36,497 nucleotides of DNA, from positions 1-36,497 of the forward strand of contig JAIPMN010000566.1 of the NCBI GenBank assembly GCA_020650975.1. The letters run 5' to 3'. The first letter of the stretch is position 1; each line of letters opens with the position of its first letter. The notes under the pieces are model-generated. The model did no database searches. It was not told where the DNA came from and saw only the letters and a program-made list of their open reading frames with translations. Position numbers and translations under genes: made by a program. Source of the DNA: Apostichopus californicus (lineage: Eukaryota; Echinodermata; Holothuroidea; Aspidochirotida; Stichopodidae). Shown here one piece after another: positions 13,448 through 22,814 of the stretch.

Positions 13448-14750
13448 CTGTTTAGACCAAAAAATAAATAAATTAATATCTGGGGGGAGTGTTCTTATAG
13501 TAACATATGATTACATCATAATTATTTCAAAGAAAAGAATTGTAAGTTATGCTATATTTATTCTATATATTATTGCTCACGAGGATTGAAACGGTCGGTG
13601 TACGATCTAAAAGGAGAGTTGTTTCGTGAATTTGACGTGATACCTGACTTAATTCAATATATATCTAGATTAGAACAATCTGCATGGCAACTATAATGTG
13701 CCCAATTCCACATCTTCCCCTCTTAGTGCTGAGCAGGAAATTTGTGACAAAAATTTACTCTGCCATATCCAGACTGACTGAAATTCTATGTTAACTTTTG
13801 CAAATCTAACCCCAATGTATACTTATTTCAGAAGTTTTATTTTTTAAAAGTTTTTGATTAACTGTATTAAGTAGCTGTCCTGCAATGACTTATTGCTTTT
13901 ATGCATATGATCCTCCCCCTTCAATAATCAAAAGGTCCAAATATGCTTACAAAAAAAGATTGCAGACTGTATTTTTATTTTTTCCATTCCATCCATTCTA
14001 CCTGGTCCTGATGTAACCAGGGAAGGAAGAGTTCTGGGAGAGGGACAATCTATTCCTTGGATTCATCGGTCTATTGTCGTCATGGGTGGTGTCGACTGCT
14101 AGCTCAACCCCCTCCCCCCTCCCACAAGGCATTGCATGAGTGAAGAGTCACTGCTTTCTGGTGAGTCTTAGCATAAGCACTTCATATAAACAGATGGGTA
14201 CTGGTCATGATAATTTCAATACAGTCATTGTTTTTTAAACATACCCGATGTATTTGGTCCGAGAGGTAGGACAGCCTGTCTTTGATTTCGTTTACCAATT
14301 GCCTCTTGCCGTGATTGAGAACACTCCTACTGGTGAGATAAATTTCTAAATGTTCCAGGACAAACTCAACCTGAAAGCAAAAAAAAGAAAAGCAGATGGT
14401 AATATGAACAATAGAAAATAAGGTGAGTGCTTATTTGGCTATGGCCCTGTTACTCTCAAATGAAACGTGATTTTGTCACTTTTATATACTCGTGTTTTTA
14501 TCTAGACTTTTACTTTTGTACAACTCTATTTTATGTGCTTATCCTTTGTTTTGTTTTTTTTATTGGTTTTGGTCTGTTTTATAGTCTTCTCGTGATTTTA
14601 GATTTTTGTGTTCGTATTTTACATACTGTTTAATTTTCGTTTATGTGTTTTCTAGACTTTTTATTCCTTTGATTTCTCTGTCTTTTTATTTTTTTTAGGT
14701 TTGGTAAAGCACCTAGAGGCCTTTTGGTATTTGGCGCTATATTAAGAACG

Positions 14751-14785
<35 letters not shown>

Positions 14786-15383
14786 AATAAACTCATTTTG
14801 CCACAAATTGTGTTTTAATCTTCTTTCATTTTTGCTTCCAGCGTTCATATTCAACTCACCTCGCTACAAAAGTTTTGAGCATCTTGAAGAACCCGGGAGA
14901 GGTAACCTACAGCACTGGTGTCAGGGAGGACCACTGCATCACCTTTGACCCTCTGTGAGGGAATCTCTCGACATGCTACCTCTGCTGATCCTCGTACGGC
15001 TGTAAGCTGTGAAATACATGGAAAGAATATTGGCTTTAGTTTAAAGGAGATAAATTGTATTTTGTTACTGAAGATTATAGCCTATTACCTATAGCCCATG
15101 CAAACTTATTACTTGATGTGCCACAAGTTTGTCACTTCGGTGTGATAAACCAGTGCATCGTTACGTATAGACTAATAATATGACAAAACCTCTCCTCATC
15201 CCTCAAAATGGCAACTGGCAAGAAGGACAAAGACTTGATTCGGTTTATGCAAATTAGGCTAAAGCTTTCTAACTTACTGAGCAACCAATCAAATGGCAGG
15301 AAGCCACACGCCAAATACAAGATCAGAAAGTAAAGGGCAAGAAAAACCAAAGACAAATAAGATACAGAATAAATAAAAGAATA

Positions 15384-15414
<31 letters not shown>

Positions 15415-18400
15415 TCTCACCAGTCTTGAAATAAGGTTATTAGCTTGCATCTGTCGGGCTCTATTGGCAGATCGGTGATGTCGGCTGCGATGGAAAACTG
15501 CTCTTTCATAATTGCTTTTAGGAATGATGACATCGACTAGTTCTACTTGCTGCAAGTGGTGAAGGGAAGGAAAAAATAAATAAAATAAAAGTTAAAAAAA
15601 TAAAATAAATAAAGTAAAAAAAAAAAAAAATTCTCCATCAAGTCACACATGAAAGGTAGAATATGGAGCAGAAAATATGAATAGTAAGCCGAGATAGAGA
15701 GAGTCTAGGTACTAATACAACCAAACAAGCTGTTCCACTGCCAACCATGCGATTCATGACTATGGCATGGTGTACTTTTAACAGGGTGAAATACACACTG
15801 CACACATCTCAACACAAAAGGTTCATAGACATTAAGTATCCCTCGCGCACAAAAACATTGGTACTAGTGAACTTCGGTAATGAGTACTGGATTTCACCTG
15901 GAGTACAAGCAAGCATCACACCGGTTAAAAAAAACCCAACCCCCACCCCCCAAATGTGATTGTCTCAAATGTAAATTGCTTTTTGTGTTTGTTGCATTTC
16001 TTAACTTCATTAAATTCCATCAGGAGTAATATTCCAAACACTTTCGTTATTGACGGCAGCAGTTTTACTCACAGTTGAAGACATGGTGTTTTCTTTTCTA
16101 CAGTTGTAAGTGTGGGTTAGCCATTCGTTACCGCAGGACCAACAGAAAGAAAAGGAGCAACGGCAAACCATATGTGAGCAACCACCGTTCTTGGTTACTG
16201 GATACTGACAGGCGGGGCACCTCTTGACGTTAATATGCTTAATCTTGCCCATCTTGAGAATTCCGACTAGAAGAAACACAATTGACAAAAGTCAAATCAA
16301 CAAATTTTAAGTAACGATGCAAAGTAGAAAAGGGTTTGTGAAGGTGGAAGGCATAGGTTTGCGGTGGGGGTGGATAAAATACACCCAACACCGTGTTTGT
16401 GATGCTGTGTTTAACTTGTTTCCAAGATAAATTTTTGTCACGTTGACATTATACCGACTTTAAAAGAAGGAAAATCGAAAATGATTATCACAACTTTTGT
16501 GGCAGTTTTCAAAGGGAATGAAGTTATTATCGTTATTATACTTTCTGTATTTTTTTCGTTTTCACTGTTTATGAATGGTGTTCTACTAGAACAGATTTCA
16601 AACTAGTGACTTCACAGTTACAAGCCCTGTGCTCTACCAGCCCTGAGCTTTCCAGCTCTAGTTTGTGGTATGCTCTGTCCAGCCAATCCTTTGCTGGTGC
16701 CGGCAGCAAATTTCCTATTCGATTCCCTGTCGTTCAATTATGTATTATTATGAGTCTTAAAAATCTCGAAAATTTCCCGACCAATTTTTCCCCCCAATAA
16801 TACTCTGTTCCATGCCATATATGGAAAAATCACATTCAACTTTACCTCCATCTTTATGCTTCTCTTTGTACTTTTCATTTTGTTCACAGGTCGAAGGCCA
16901 GTGTACCTTTCCTTTACAGTTGCTACACCACACGCCTCCACAGGCACAGAAGAGGCCCGTGTTGCTCTGCATTGCACCCTCTGAGTCCCTCGGTCGCAGA
17001 TAGCCACACCCTTCCCTGGGGCATCGTTCCAGCCTCTGTGACACCCTGAGCACCTCGAGTTGCTGCTCCTTGTATTGCAGGAAGGAAGAATGGGGTACGA
17101 AGCTGGCCAGTGTTATCTCATCCACCCGTGACTTGCAGTTATATGCCTTTGATTGAAAAAAGAAAGAAATATAAACCTTGATCCACAAGTTACAGTGAAC
17201 TTGATTGCATCAAGAACGAGGTATGAAGCTGGCCAGTGTTACCTCATTGATTGAAAAAAAAAAGAAAAAAAAAGAAGATAAAAATCTAGATCCACAAAAG
17301 TAACGGTGCACTTGGGTGTTGCGTTACTGCACAATCAACGTTTTTGCGATTGTCTGTCAACACTTCTTGACATCTAACTTCATCTGACCTCATTGTTATA
17401 TCTTCTGAGGTGGTATCCATGGACTCAACAGCAAATGATATTACTATCTAGTTTGATAACGAGGCCCATGTTTCCTTCTCGGAATATCAGGATATGCTAA
17501 GGATAATCACATTATCAACATTATCATTTCATTATCAACATTATCATAATCATAATCACATTATCATCATAATCACATTATCATAATCACATTATCATAA
17601 TCACATTATCAACAGACCGACGAAGTTGCAAAGAGGCCAGTAAATGAAAAGATATAGGTTGCGAGAACTCTTATCACTTATCTTATCACAATTTACGTAA
17701 ACCATTTGGGAAAATGTTTAAACCTAGACCTTCCACTCTCTAAACAGATGCTTTTGAGATATTGTGCAAGAAATGTTCCTAAGGAGTTTGTCATAGCTTT
17801 GATTTGCAGATGCATGACATCATCGAATACTAACCGGACAAGTCAGTCTGGTCTGCCCGTGACTGATTGCAGTTCTCAGATAGTTCTGCCAACAGTCGTC
17901 ACAAAACCAATGCCGGCAGTCAGTAAGTGATGTGGTTCCCATGGAGACACCGTCTGGTCCTATCAGGTCACTCTCCAGACAGATCTCACAGTCTGTTACG
18001 ATATCACCGAGCCTTTGCAGAAAATGTTCCTCCAGAATGGTATCACCATGGCAACCATCTTCTGTTTCCAACTAATAGGAATAAAATGAGAATTACTTGT
18101 ACAAATACATCACCGAGGGCAGTATAATCTGAGAATGTACTTAAGACAACCATTGAATCATTGATTAAGGCTGACAACAATTTCCTTTCACATGCGATGC
18201 TTTGGTCATTTCTATATTTATATTATTTTGCATTATCACAAAGAACCACTGCACAATTGACTTGTAAACAAAACAAAACAACATGAACACAAAAAGAATT
18301 TCAGTTCCTTGTATATATATTTTCCCAGCCAGTTTTCTGTTCTTTTTTTTACTAAATATAGAAACTAATTTCTAGGGTTCAGACGTAATCTTATTCTACT

Positions 18401-21400
18401 AACCTCAATTGTACTACAAACCTCCCTTTTTAGAAAATACCTTTTAGAAACTAAGATTGGTCAGATGACAAAGTGACTTAACCAATACTTTTCCTTTAAT
18501 CAATAAATTATTAATCAATAAATTATCAAATTGGTTTATCCATCAAAAAAGCTCATCTCTCCATCTATTTGTAACATCTGAACTTTCTGTATCTCTGGTC
18601 AGTTTGCATCTAACAATTAACATCCTACTGACATAAAAATCGATAAAGTCGTTTTATATTAACACATGCTTCCCTGGGTTAGTTTTTCATATGATATTTA
18701 AATAAACTCAAGGGATTAGCGATTCATACTAAAGGGATTAGCTAACTGTAATAAAGTGTTCGTAAGACATCCTACCTGATCCATGAGTTGAATAGGGGTC
18801 TTTGTTTCTTGCTTGGAGTTCCATTCCCACAATCCACTCAAAACATCCAACTTAACTTCCGGTTTACCCCGAGGAAATGACGTTGAGGTGAAGAATCTGT
18901 TGACAAAACCAAATCATGAGTAAGGTTTCAAAGACTTATTCTTATACTTTTAATTGTTAAATGAAGTTAAGGTCTGATGATCTGATGTCCCCAATTTTAA
19001 CATGAAAGGTGAGTAGAAAATACTACATATTACTATTGTTTGGTACAAACTTTGCCCAGGAATGATTTTTTAGGCAATTATCACAAGTTTGGGATCTACA
19101 ACAGTAATGACATTTGTGCTATCTGATACAGGAATAACAGTAACAATCAGTATGTATAGATGGTAGGGGGGGGGGGGGCATGGTAGGGGGGTAAAACTTG
19201 ACATGCAGTGAGGAGTAACATTCACTCTCCTCCCGTGGATGGACAAACTACTGTATGGTACGTACCTGTCCAGGGGTAGTTTATCAACATGTTCCTTGAG
19301 AATCTCCATCACTCGTTTCATGTTACAGACGTTCAGATGGTTAAAATTTTCCTGGGTTTCTACTGCTGTTTTCACGTCACGAGGAAATCCGACCAAGGTA
19401 AACCTGTAAAACAAACATGAACTATCTTAGAAAGATTGAAGAGTATTTCCTGGGAGGTTTATAAGCTCCAATTCACCCTCGGATATAAAGGAGGATTCGC
19501 TTAGACAATTAATGTCTGTCTAAGAGAGAGAGAGAGATAGACACTCACGATATGAGGTAGCAGTAAAGTGCTTGTTGCAGTTTGAAAATGAGTGACCAGT
19601 ATCTGACTTTATAGCATATTTGGGGGCAGTAATGATGACCTTTAAGACTGAAATAGGAATTGCCATTTGTTTATTGCATTAGTCTTTACTGTAGTAGCAC
19701 TGTATGCCAGACATTTGCAGTCCTATACATTGTCTGAAGTTTTACTGAAATACTGCCACCAGTTACCAATGCACAGATGGCAGGCATGTTAACTCCATAG
19801 CATTACAACCAATCAAAGAGAACTACCATATTGCAACATTCATGCCGGAAAAAGAAGAGAAAAGAATGAAACTTCACAGCATTTGTTGACTGTACAGCAT
19901 TTCCCTAATTTCTCGAAGTGAATGAATTCAAAAAGAAGTTTAATACCTGAGTGTCCCACGTTCGTCGATAGAATCACGTTGCGGTGTGCCAGTATCACGC
20001 TGTTTACTGATGCCGGCCCTCTCCACCAGAATCCAGCAATCCTTCTTCATCCGCGTCCTTTCGTCGATGGTCCTAGTGAATCGCCCCTCTCTCAGCTTTC
20101 CATGGATGTAAGAAGTGACATCGATGGACAGACGAGGGGGAAGGCATTTTCCCCAGAGGAAACTAGAACCAACAAAGCTCTTTGTAGCTGCAATTTTTAA
20201 GTCCTTGACTGCATCGGGACCCATGGGAACAAGGAAGGTGGGTTGGTCACAATCAAGTCTTGAAGGAATCGTTTCTGTTATCCACTGGTCTCTCTTCCTA
20301 TTCTTTCTTGTGTTTGTCTTCGTCCATACTCTTGGTTTGGGAATGTACGATGCCGTTTCCCATGACGACGGAACGGCATACTCCTCTCTATCTACGTAAA
20401 TTACGTGATCTTTCCCTTCTTCAAGAGGGACATCCCTGACGATTTTCCTTGGGCTTTTCTCTCTCTTTCCTTGATCGTGTTGAGATTTGGTTGATGCAGG
20501 GAGGATGAAGTCCTCCAGGGAGTTATCCATGCCAGTATACCCCAGCTGTGCACCCCTCACAGAGCCAAGCGACTCCTCCATTGCCTCTCTCAACATGACA
20601 TCATCCTCCTCATCCCAGATCTCATCCTCATACATCTCCTGGTAGAAGCTGATGTTACCTCCGGGCAAACCCTTCCTCGTTTTCGCTGACTTAGCGGAAT
20701 AAGATCCTTTCAAGAAACGGAAAAGACAGCAAACGTTTTGGATGGATTTAACATTTCTACCCACGGAAACTCCTTTTAAGACAACCAAGGTCACTTCATG
20801 TAGTCATTGCCCATCAAAGCTGTGCAAGCTGAAACTCACTTTGTAACCAGTGCACAAAGAAGATGCACACGCAAGCTTGACCCTGCAAAGCAACTTTGTA
20901 CCCTTCTACTGTAGTCTGTACAGCTGTTAATATATTCCTAATGGTATTTGTGACAATCAAAGTATGGTTGTGAAGCTGTTGGGCTTTAGTAATTTTTAAT
21001 AATCAGTAAAAGTGGCTGTCAAAGTTAACATCCAAAAGTTTTTGCTTGAACAGTTTTGAATCTGTGAAAAAATTGCTCAGCATGAGGTTTTATTGCGAAC
21101 AATGACCATCAGAACTTGGAGGAAACATTGTATGAAGTTCAGTATACTATGGAAACGCTAGTAGTGTGTCGGTTCTTTTTGTATTCTCTGATATGCAGCT
21201 CATATTTTTTGCCTGCATGCATGTAAAGCATTCAAGATACAATCACAAACATTGTTTATTTTGATTATATGGTATTTTATTTGTCAATGTCTAATTGTAA
21301 AAGCCAATTCTCAGCCTTGACATATTTTCCACAGCTGGGAAGACTACAATTCTGATGCTTTATGTAAATTGCTTTAGTGACAAAGGTAAATACAAAGAGA

Positions 21401-22814
21401 GGAAGGGGAGGGGGGGGGAGGGTGCCTGGGTGGGGTTGTTGATCTTGGAGAGAAAGTCACTTTTTTTCCACTCCGCCTTCCTCTTGACCGTAACTCTTAG
21501 CGACAACCTTTCCCCCATGTTTACTTACCTCTGGGTGGTTGTATCTGGAAGTGATGCTTGGAGGGTGCTGTATATACCTTACAATGTATCAGAACCTCTT
21601 CCTCCCAAACATCTTCTTGGTGTTGTCTCTTCTTGTACCCTCTCCTTCCCTTCCTTCTCTTGACCGGGATTTCCTCCACCTCCGCTGCCTCTTCCTGACT
21701 TTTATCCTCCGTCACCTCTGAGAGATCCTCTTCCCTGGCATAGGTCCTACTGGCACTCTTCGCCTGCCTCTCACCGTTCCTCTGTGAGCAAACGTGCAGA
21801 CAGTCCGCTACCTTTCTGTGCTGACCCGGCTTCAGGTGATGTTTCGATACGACGACGGTACAATCGGACTCGCCTAATTCATCCATCAGGTTATCTGCCA
21901 CCTGCCATCGTTTCTGTTTATTCATCGAAAGGTGGATGTCATTGCTGACTTGGTTACCTGAGAAGTGACACAAAAACAGAAGAACATTAAACTGACATCC
22001 TTCAGTGATCTTTCATAATGAATAGTTTCAACTACAAATTCAAAATTGTCCTTGACATTTAGAAAGATATCTATACCTGAAAACACAAACAAAACTGATC
22101 AAATTTATAACATGTGAAAAGAAAGAATCCATAGTGGAGATGATGTTGGGCTAAGCCCTAGTGTCTCTCCCCCACCTGTAACCAGTGGCGCTCTATATAC
22201 AGGGGGGAAGGGGGTTGGGTCAACCCTGAAATAGAATGTAAGGAACAGTCACCTCAAAATATGTGCACTACGCACGCGGTTGCAGTACGTGCCTTTCAGA
22301 GAGGCCATATATATATTTTTTTTCAACGCACATTATTTTTTCGTCTTTCCCCCCAAAATTGTACCAAAAAAGGAAATTTTAGCACACGAATGTAGTTCAA
22401 AGAATGTAGTTCAGAAATTTGACCTTGGCCCCCCCACACCTAAAACCTGGCTACACCCTTGCCTGTAACCCCTTCATCCATATCTGATGTGGTGTGAATT
22501 TAATCTGCTGTCCATTGGACAGAAATTGACTACCTTTGATAGTGGTTGCCTATGACGTCAGTATGAATATGTCTATCAGAAATATTTTGGTGAAATATTT
22601 CTACCTGTACTACATTGATATCATGATGTTTGTACCTCTTTTGAAGGATTTGTTGCTCTGTATTACTATGTGCTGATCGGCACACAACTGGCTGTATGAA
22701 AATGTTGGCCTTCTGACAGTGTGGCCACTGAACACACCAAATCTGGATCCTTTTGTGTACACCATTGTGACTTTGGGGTTGTCTTCTTTCTCCGTACAAG
22801 TGGTTTCCTCTATT
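13337..22814 (-). CDS. RING-IBR-RING (RBR) E3 ubiquitin-protein ligase, Ariadne-like, 12 exons
   Basis: Minus-strand exons in order are 22814-22636, 21957-21529, 20706-19947, 19403-19266, 18896-18776, 18071-17835, 17146-16846, 16266-16073, 15549-15421, 15006-14860, 14370-14245 and 13447-13337. All junctions are GT-AG and in phase; from the first Met seen (codon at about 22766) they sum to 2823 nt, that is 940 residues plus stop. Domains: basic NLS-like stretch in exon 2; UIM-like helix 218-235; RING1 with C554, C557, C578, H580, C583, C586, C604, C609; IBR with C647, C652, C672, C674, C679, C682, H687, C692; Rcat with C722, C725, catalytic C735 (NGGCSHM), C740, C742, C747, C750, H757, C761; helical tail 771-940. 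Known for the family: RING1 binds the E2~ubiquitin and the Rcat cysteine takes ubiquitin as a thioester before passing it to substrate. Inferred: an active ligase, since all ligands are present. The order RING1-IBR-Rcat-helices resembles Ariadne/CUL9-type ligases, but I cannot assign an orthologue. The true start may lie further upstream. Confidence 0.88.
14245..14370 (-). CDS. RBR gene exon 11: helical tail
   Basis: A 126-bp, phase-0 exon between CTTTCAG and GTATGTTT. It encodes [14 protein letters not shown] and then [20 protein letters not shown], two amphipathic helices that could form the antiparallel bundle typical of the Ariadne domain, which in characterised members inhibits the Rcat. 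Inhibition here is an inference. Confidence 0.78.
14690..14785 (+). repeat. SINE/LINE 3' tail with (ATT)n
   Basis: The sequence GGTAAAGCACCTAGAGGCC, then TGGCGCTATATTAAGAACG, followed by about ten ATT units is a typical 3' tail shared by many animal SINEs and their LINE partners: a GCGCTATATAA-like core plus trinucleotide tail. It sits in the intron between RBR exons 10 and 11, opposite in orientation to the gene. The body upstream is not recognised. Confidence 0.5.
14860..15006 (-). CDS. RBR gene exon 10: helical tail
   Basis: A 147-bp, phase-0 exon (acceptor TTTCACAG, donor GTGAGTTG). It encodes a linker, then [19 protein letters not shown], which aligns in pattern with the long helix where Ariadne proteins accumulate Leu/Ala and Tyr/Cys. 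Confidence 0.78.
15007..15420. other. Intron 9 of the RBR gene
   Basis: Intron between exons 9 and 10. Apart from the (AT)n run at the donor side nothing is recognised; short open frames here have no support. Confidence 0.6.
15387..15415. repeat. (AT)n microsatellite next to a 5' splice site
   Basis: A pure AT dinucleotide run starting only a few bases inside the intron from the donor of RBR exon 9 (exon end 15421). Confidence 0.9.
15421..15549 (-). CDS. RBR gene exon 9: start of Ariadne-like helical tail
   Basis: A 129-bp, phase-0 exon encoding [20 protein letters not shown] and a following helix. It resembles the YxRxxxH segment that follows Rcat in Ariadne and CUL9-type ligases. Its donor GTGAGA runs straight into an (AT)n microsatellite. 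Confidence 0.78.
15550..16072. other. Intron 8 of the RBR gene
   Basis: Intron between Rcat and the helical tail. It contains an A-rich, AAATAA-rich stretch at about 15575-15631 and otherwise no feature. Opposite-strand frames (for example 15747-15959) look spurious. Confidence 0.6.
16073..16266 (-). CDS. RBR gene exon 8: Rcat (RING2) with catalytic cysteine
   Basis: Encodes [20 protein letters not shown], then [21 protein letters not shown]. The Cys in NGGCSHM (residue 735) is the thioester-forming cysteine by family alignment. The acceptor is TTCTTCTAG at 16267-16268; using the later CAAG before ATGGGC would bring an immediate stop, which fixes the choice. The donor is GTGAGT at 16072; the open frame continues past it to a TAA but is not the main product. 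Confidence 0.88.
16582..16657 (-). repeat. tRNA-Thr-like SINE head (degenerate)
   Basis: On the minus strand this reads AGCTCAGGGCTGGTAGAGC (D-arm with an A-box-like TGGTAGAGCACAGG), then GGCTTGTAACTG (anticodon-loop-like, TGT), then AGTTTGAAATC (B-box-like), in tRNA spacing. Several stem pairs are broken, so it is a tRNA-derived repeat rather than a working tRNA. It lies in the intron between RBR exons 7 and 8, in the same orientation as the gene. Confidence 0.5.
16846..17146 (-). CDS. RBR gene exon 7: end of RING1 and the IBR domain
   Basis: A 301-bp exon supplying the last RING1 cysteine, a linking helix ([18 protein letters not shown]), and a complete [35 protein letters not shown]. All eight IBR ligands are present (Cx4C, CxC, Cx2C, Hx4C). 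Acceptor is TTTTTTCAATCAAAG and donor GTAAAG. A partial duplicate of its acceptor end lies just upstream at about 17217-17315. Confidence 0.88.
17217..17315 (-). repeat. Partial tandem duplicate of the exon 7 acceptor region
   Basis: The segment is similar to 17091-17209: the words GAAGCTGGCCAGTGTTA, CTCAT, TGATTGAAAAAA, and GATCCACAA occur in the same order. The duplicate lacks about 26 bases that in the original hold the splice acceptor and first codons of exon 7, so it should not be spliced as an exon. It retains a short exon-like remnant. Confidence 0.75.
17502..17613. repeat. CATTATCA-type minisatellite
   Basis: Imperfect tandem array of CACATTATCATAAT and CAACATTATCAT units in the intron between RBR exons 6 and 7. 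At least eight CATTATC words are visible. Confidence 0.85.
17835..18071 (-). CDS. RBR gene exon 6: RING1
   Basis: A 237-bp exon encoding most of the first RING finger: CEIC, then [16 protein letters not shown], then LTCP at the exon end. The last zinc ligand (Cys609) is in the next exon (AYNC), so RING1 is split by a phase-0 intron. The Ile of CEIC and the Trp after the sixth ligand are in positions expected of an E2-contact surface. Donor is GTTAGT. Confidence 0.88.
18072..18775. other. Intron 5 of the RBR gene
   Basis: AT-rich intron with a small duplication of AATCAATAAATTAT near 18499-18530. Nothing else recognised. Confidence 0.6.
18776..18896 (-). CDS. RBR gene exon 5
   Basis: A 121-bp exon encoding [20 protein letters not shown], then [20 protein letters not shown]. 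It enters in phase 2 and leaves in phase 0 at CAG|GTAGG. It links the N-terminal region to RING1; the Trp-rich GLWEW core is notable but not diagnostic. Confidence 0.72.
18897..19946. other. Introns 3 and 4 of the RBR gene flanking exon 4
   Basis: Non-coding except exon 4 (19266-19403). Contains a G run at about 19168-19178 and a GA-rich run (GAGAGAGAGAGAG) near 19523-19536. Nothing else supported. Confidence 0.6.
19266..19403 (-). CDS. RBR gene exon 4
   Basis: A 138-bp exon between TTTTACAG and GTACGTAC. It encodes [20 protein letters not shown] followed by a predicted helix around [18 protein letters not shown]. It resembles a small alpha/beta fold, perhaps KH-like, but I cannot name it. 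Phase 2 at both ends. Confidence 0.75.
19947..20706 (-). CDS. RBR gene exon 3: UIM-like motif and conserved N-terminal region
   Basis: This 760-bp exon is the largest. Near its start an acidic cluster runs into [18 protein letters not shown] (model residues 218-235), matching the ubiquitin-interacting-motif pattern: acidic run, then Leu-x2-Ala-x3-Ser. The rest has basic segments ([19 protein letters not shown]) and a better-ordered block ([20 protein letters not shown]). It enters in phase 1 and leaves in phase 2 (donor GTATTAAA). No other domain is recognised. Confidence 0.8.
20707..21528. other. Intron 2 of the RBR gene
   Basis: No repeat family recognised; holds purine-rich GGGGAGGGG runs near 21405-21420. 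The plus-strand open frame across 21355-21663 is antisense to exon 2. Confidence 0.6.
21529..21957 (-). CDS. RBR gene exon 2: charged linker with NLS-like basic stretch
   Basis: This 429-bp exon (143 codons) encodes a hydrophilic region. It contains [18 protein letters not shown] (probably helical), an acidic segment (EEAAEVEE), then [15 protein letters not shown], a good candidate nuclear localisation signal. Acceptor and donor (GTAAGTAAA) are canonical, and phase 1 is kept at both ends. GC-rich codon use contrasts with the AT-rich introns. Confidence 0.8.
22183..22461. mobile_element. hAT-type MITE (279 bp) with perfect 8-bp target duplication
   Basis: The element starts CAGTGGCGCTC and ends GGCTACACCCTTG, imperfect terminal inverted repeats of the CAGTGGCGTAGCC hAT kind. 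It is flanked on both sides by CCTGTAAC (22175-22182 and 22462-22469), an exact 8-bp target-site duplication as hAT transposases make. The interior is non-coding with G, C and T runs. It sits in intron 1 of the RBR gene. Confidence 0.8.
22636..22814 (-). CDS. RBR gene, first recognised coding exon
   Basis: Acceptor CTTTCAG precedes 22814 and donor GTACAAAC follows 22636. The frame is open through the whole exon, and the first base completes a split codon, so either an upstream coding exon exists or translation starts at the in-frame ATG within the exon (followed by [18 protein letters not shown]). It ends in phase 1 (AGA G), which joins exactly to the next exon. Function of this N-terminal segment is unknown. 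Confidence 0.7.

Noticed and set aside
16010-16072. Rcat exon reading on to a TAA as an alternative C-terminus
   Set aside because: A strong GTGAGT donor at 16072 and four further in-phase exons with Ariadne-like helices make this a retained-intron frame at most.
16582-16657. Functional tRNA-Thr gene
   Set aside because: Anticodon and T stems are mismatched and the acceptor stem does not pair; better seen as a tRNA-derived repeat.
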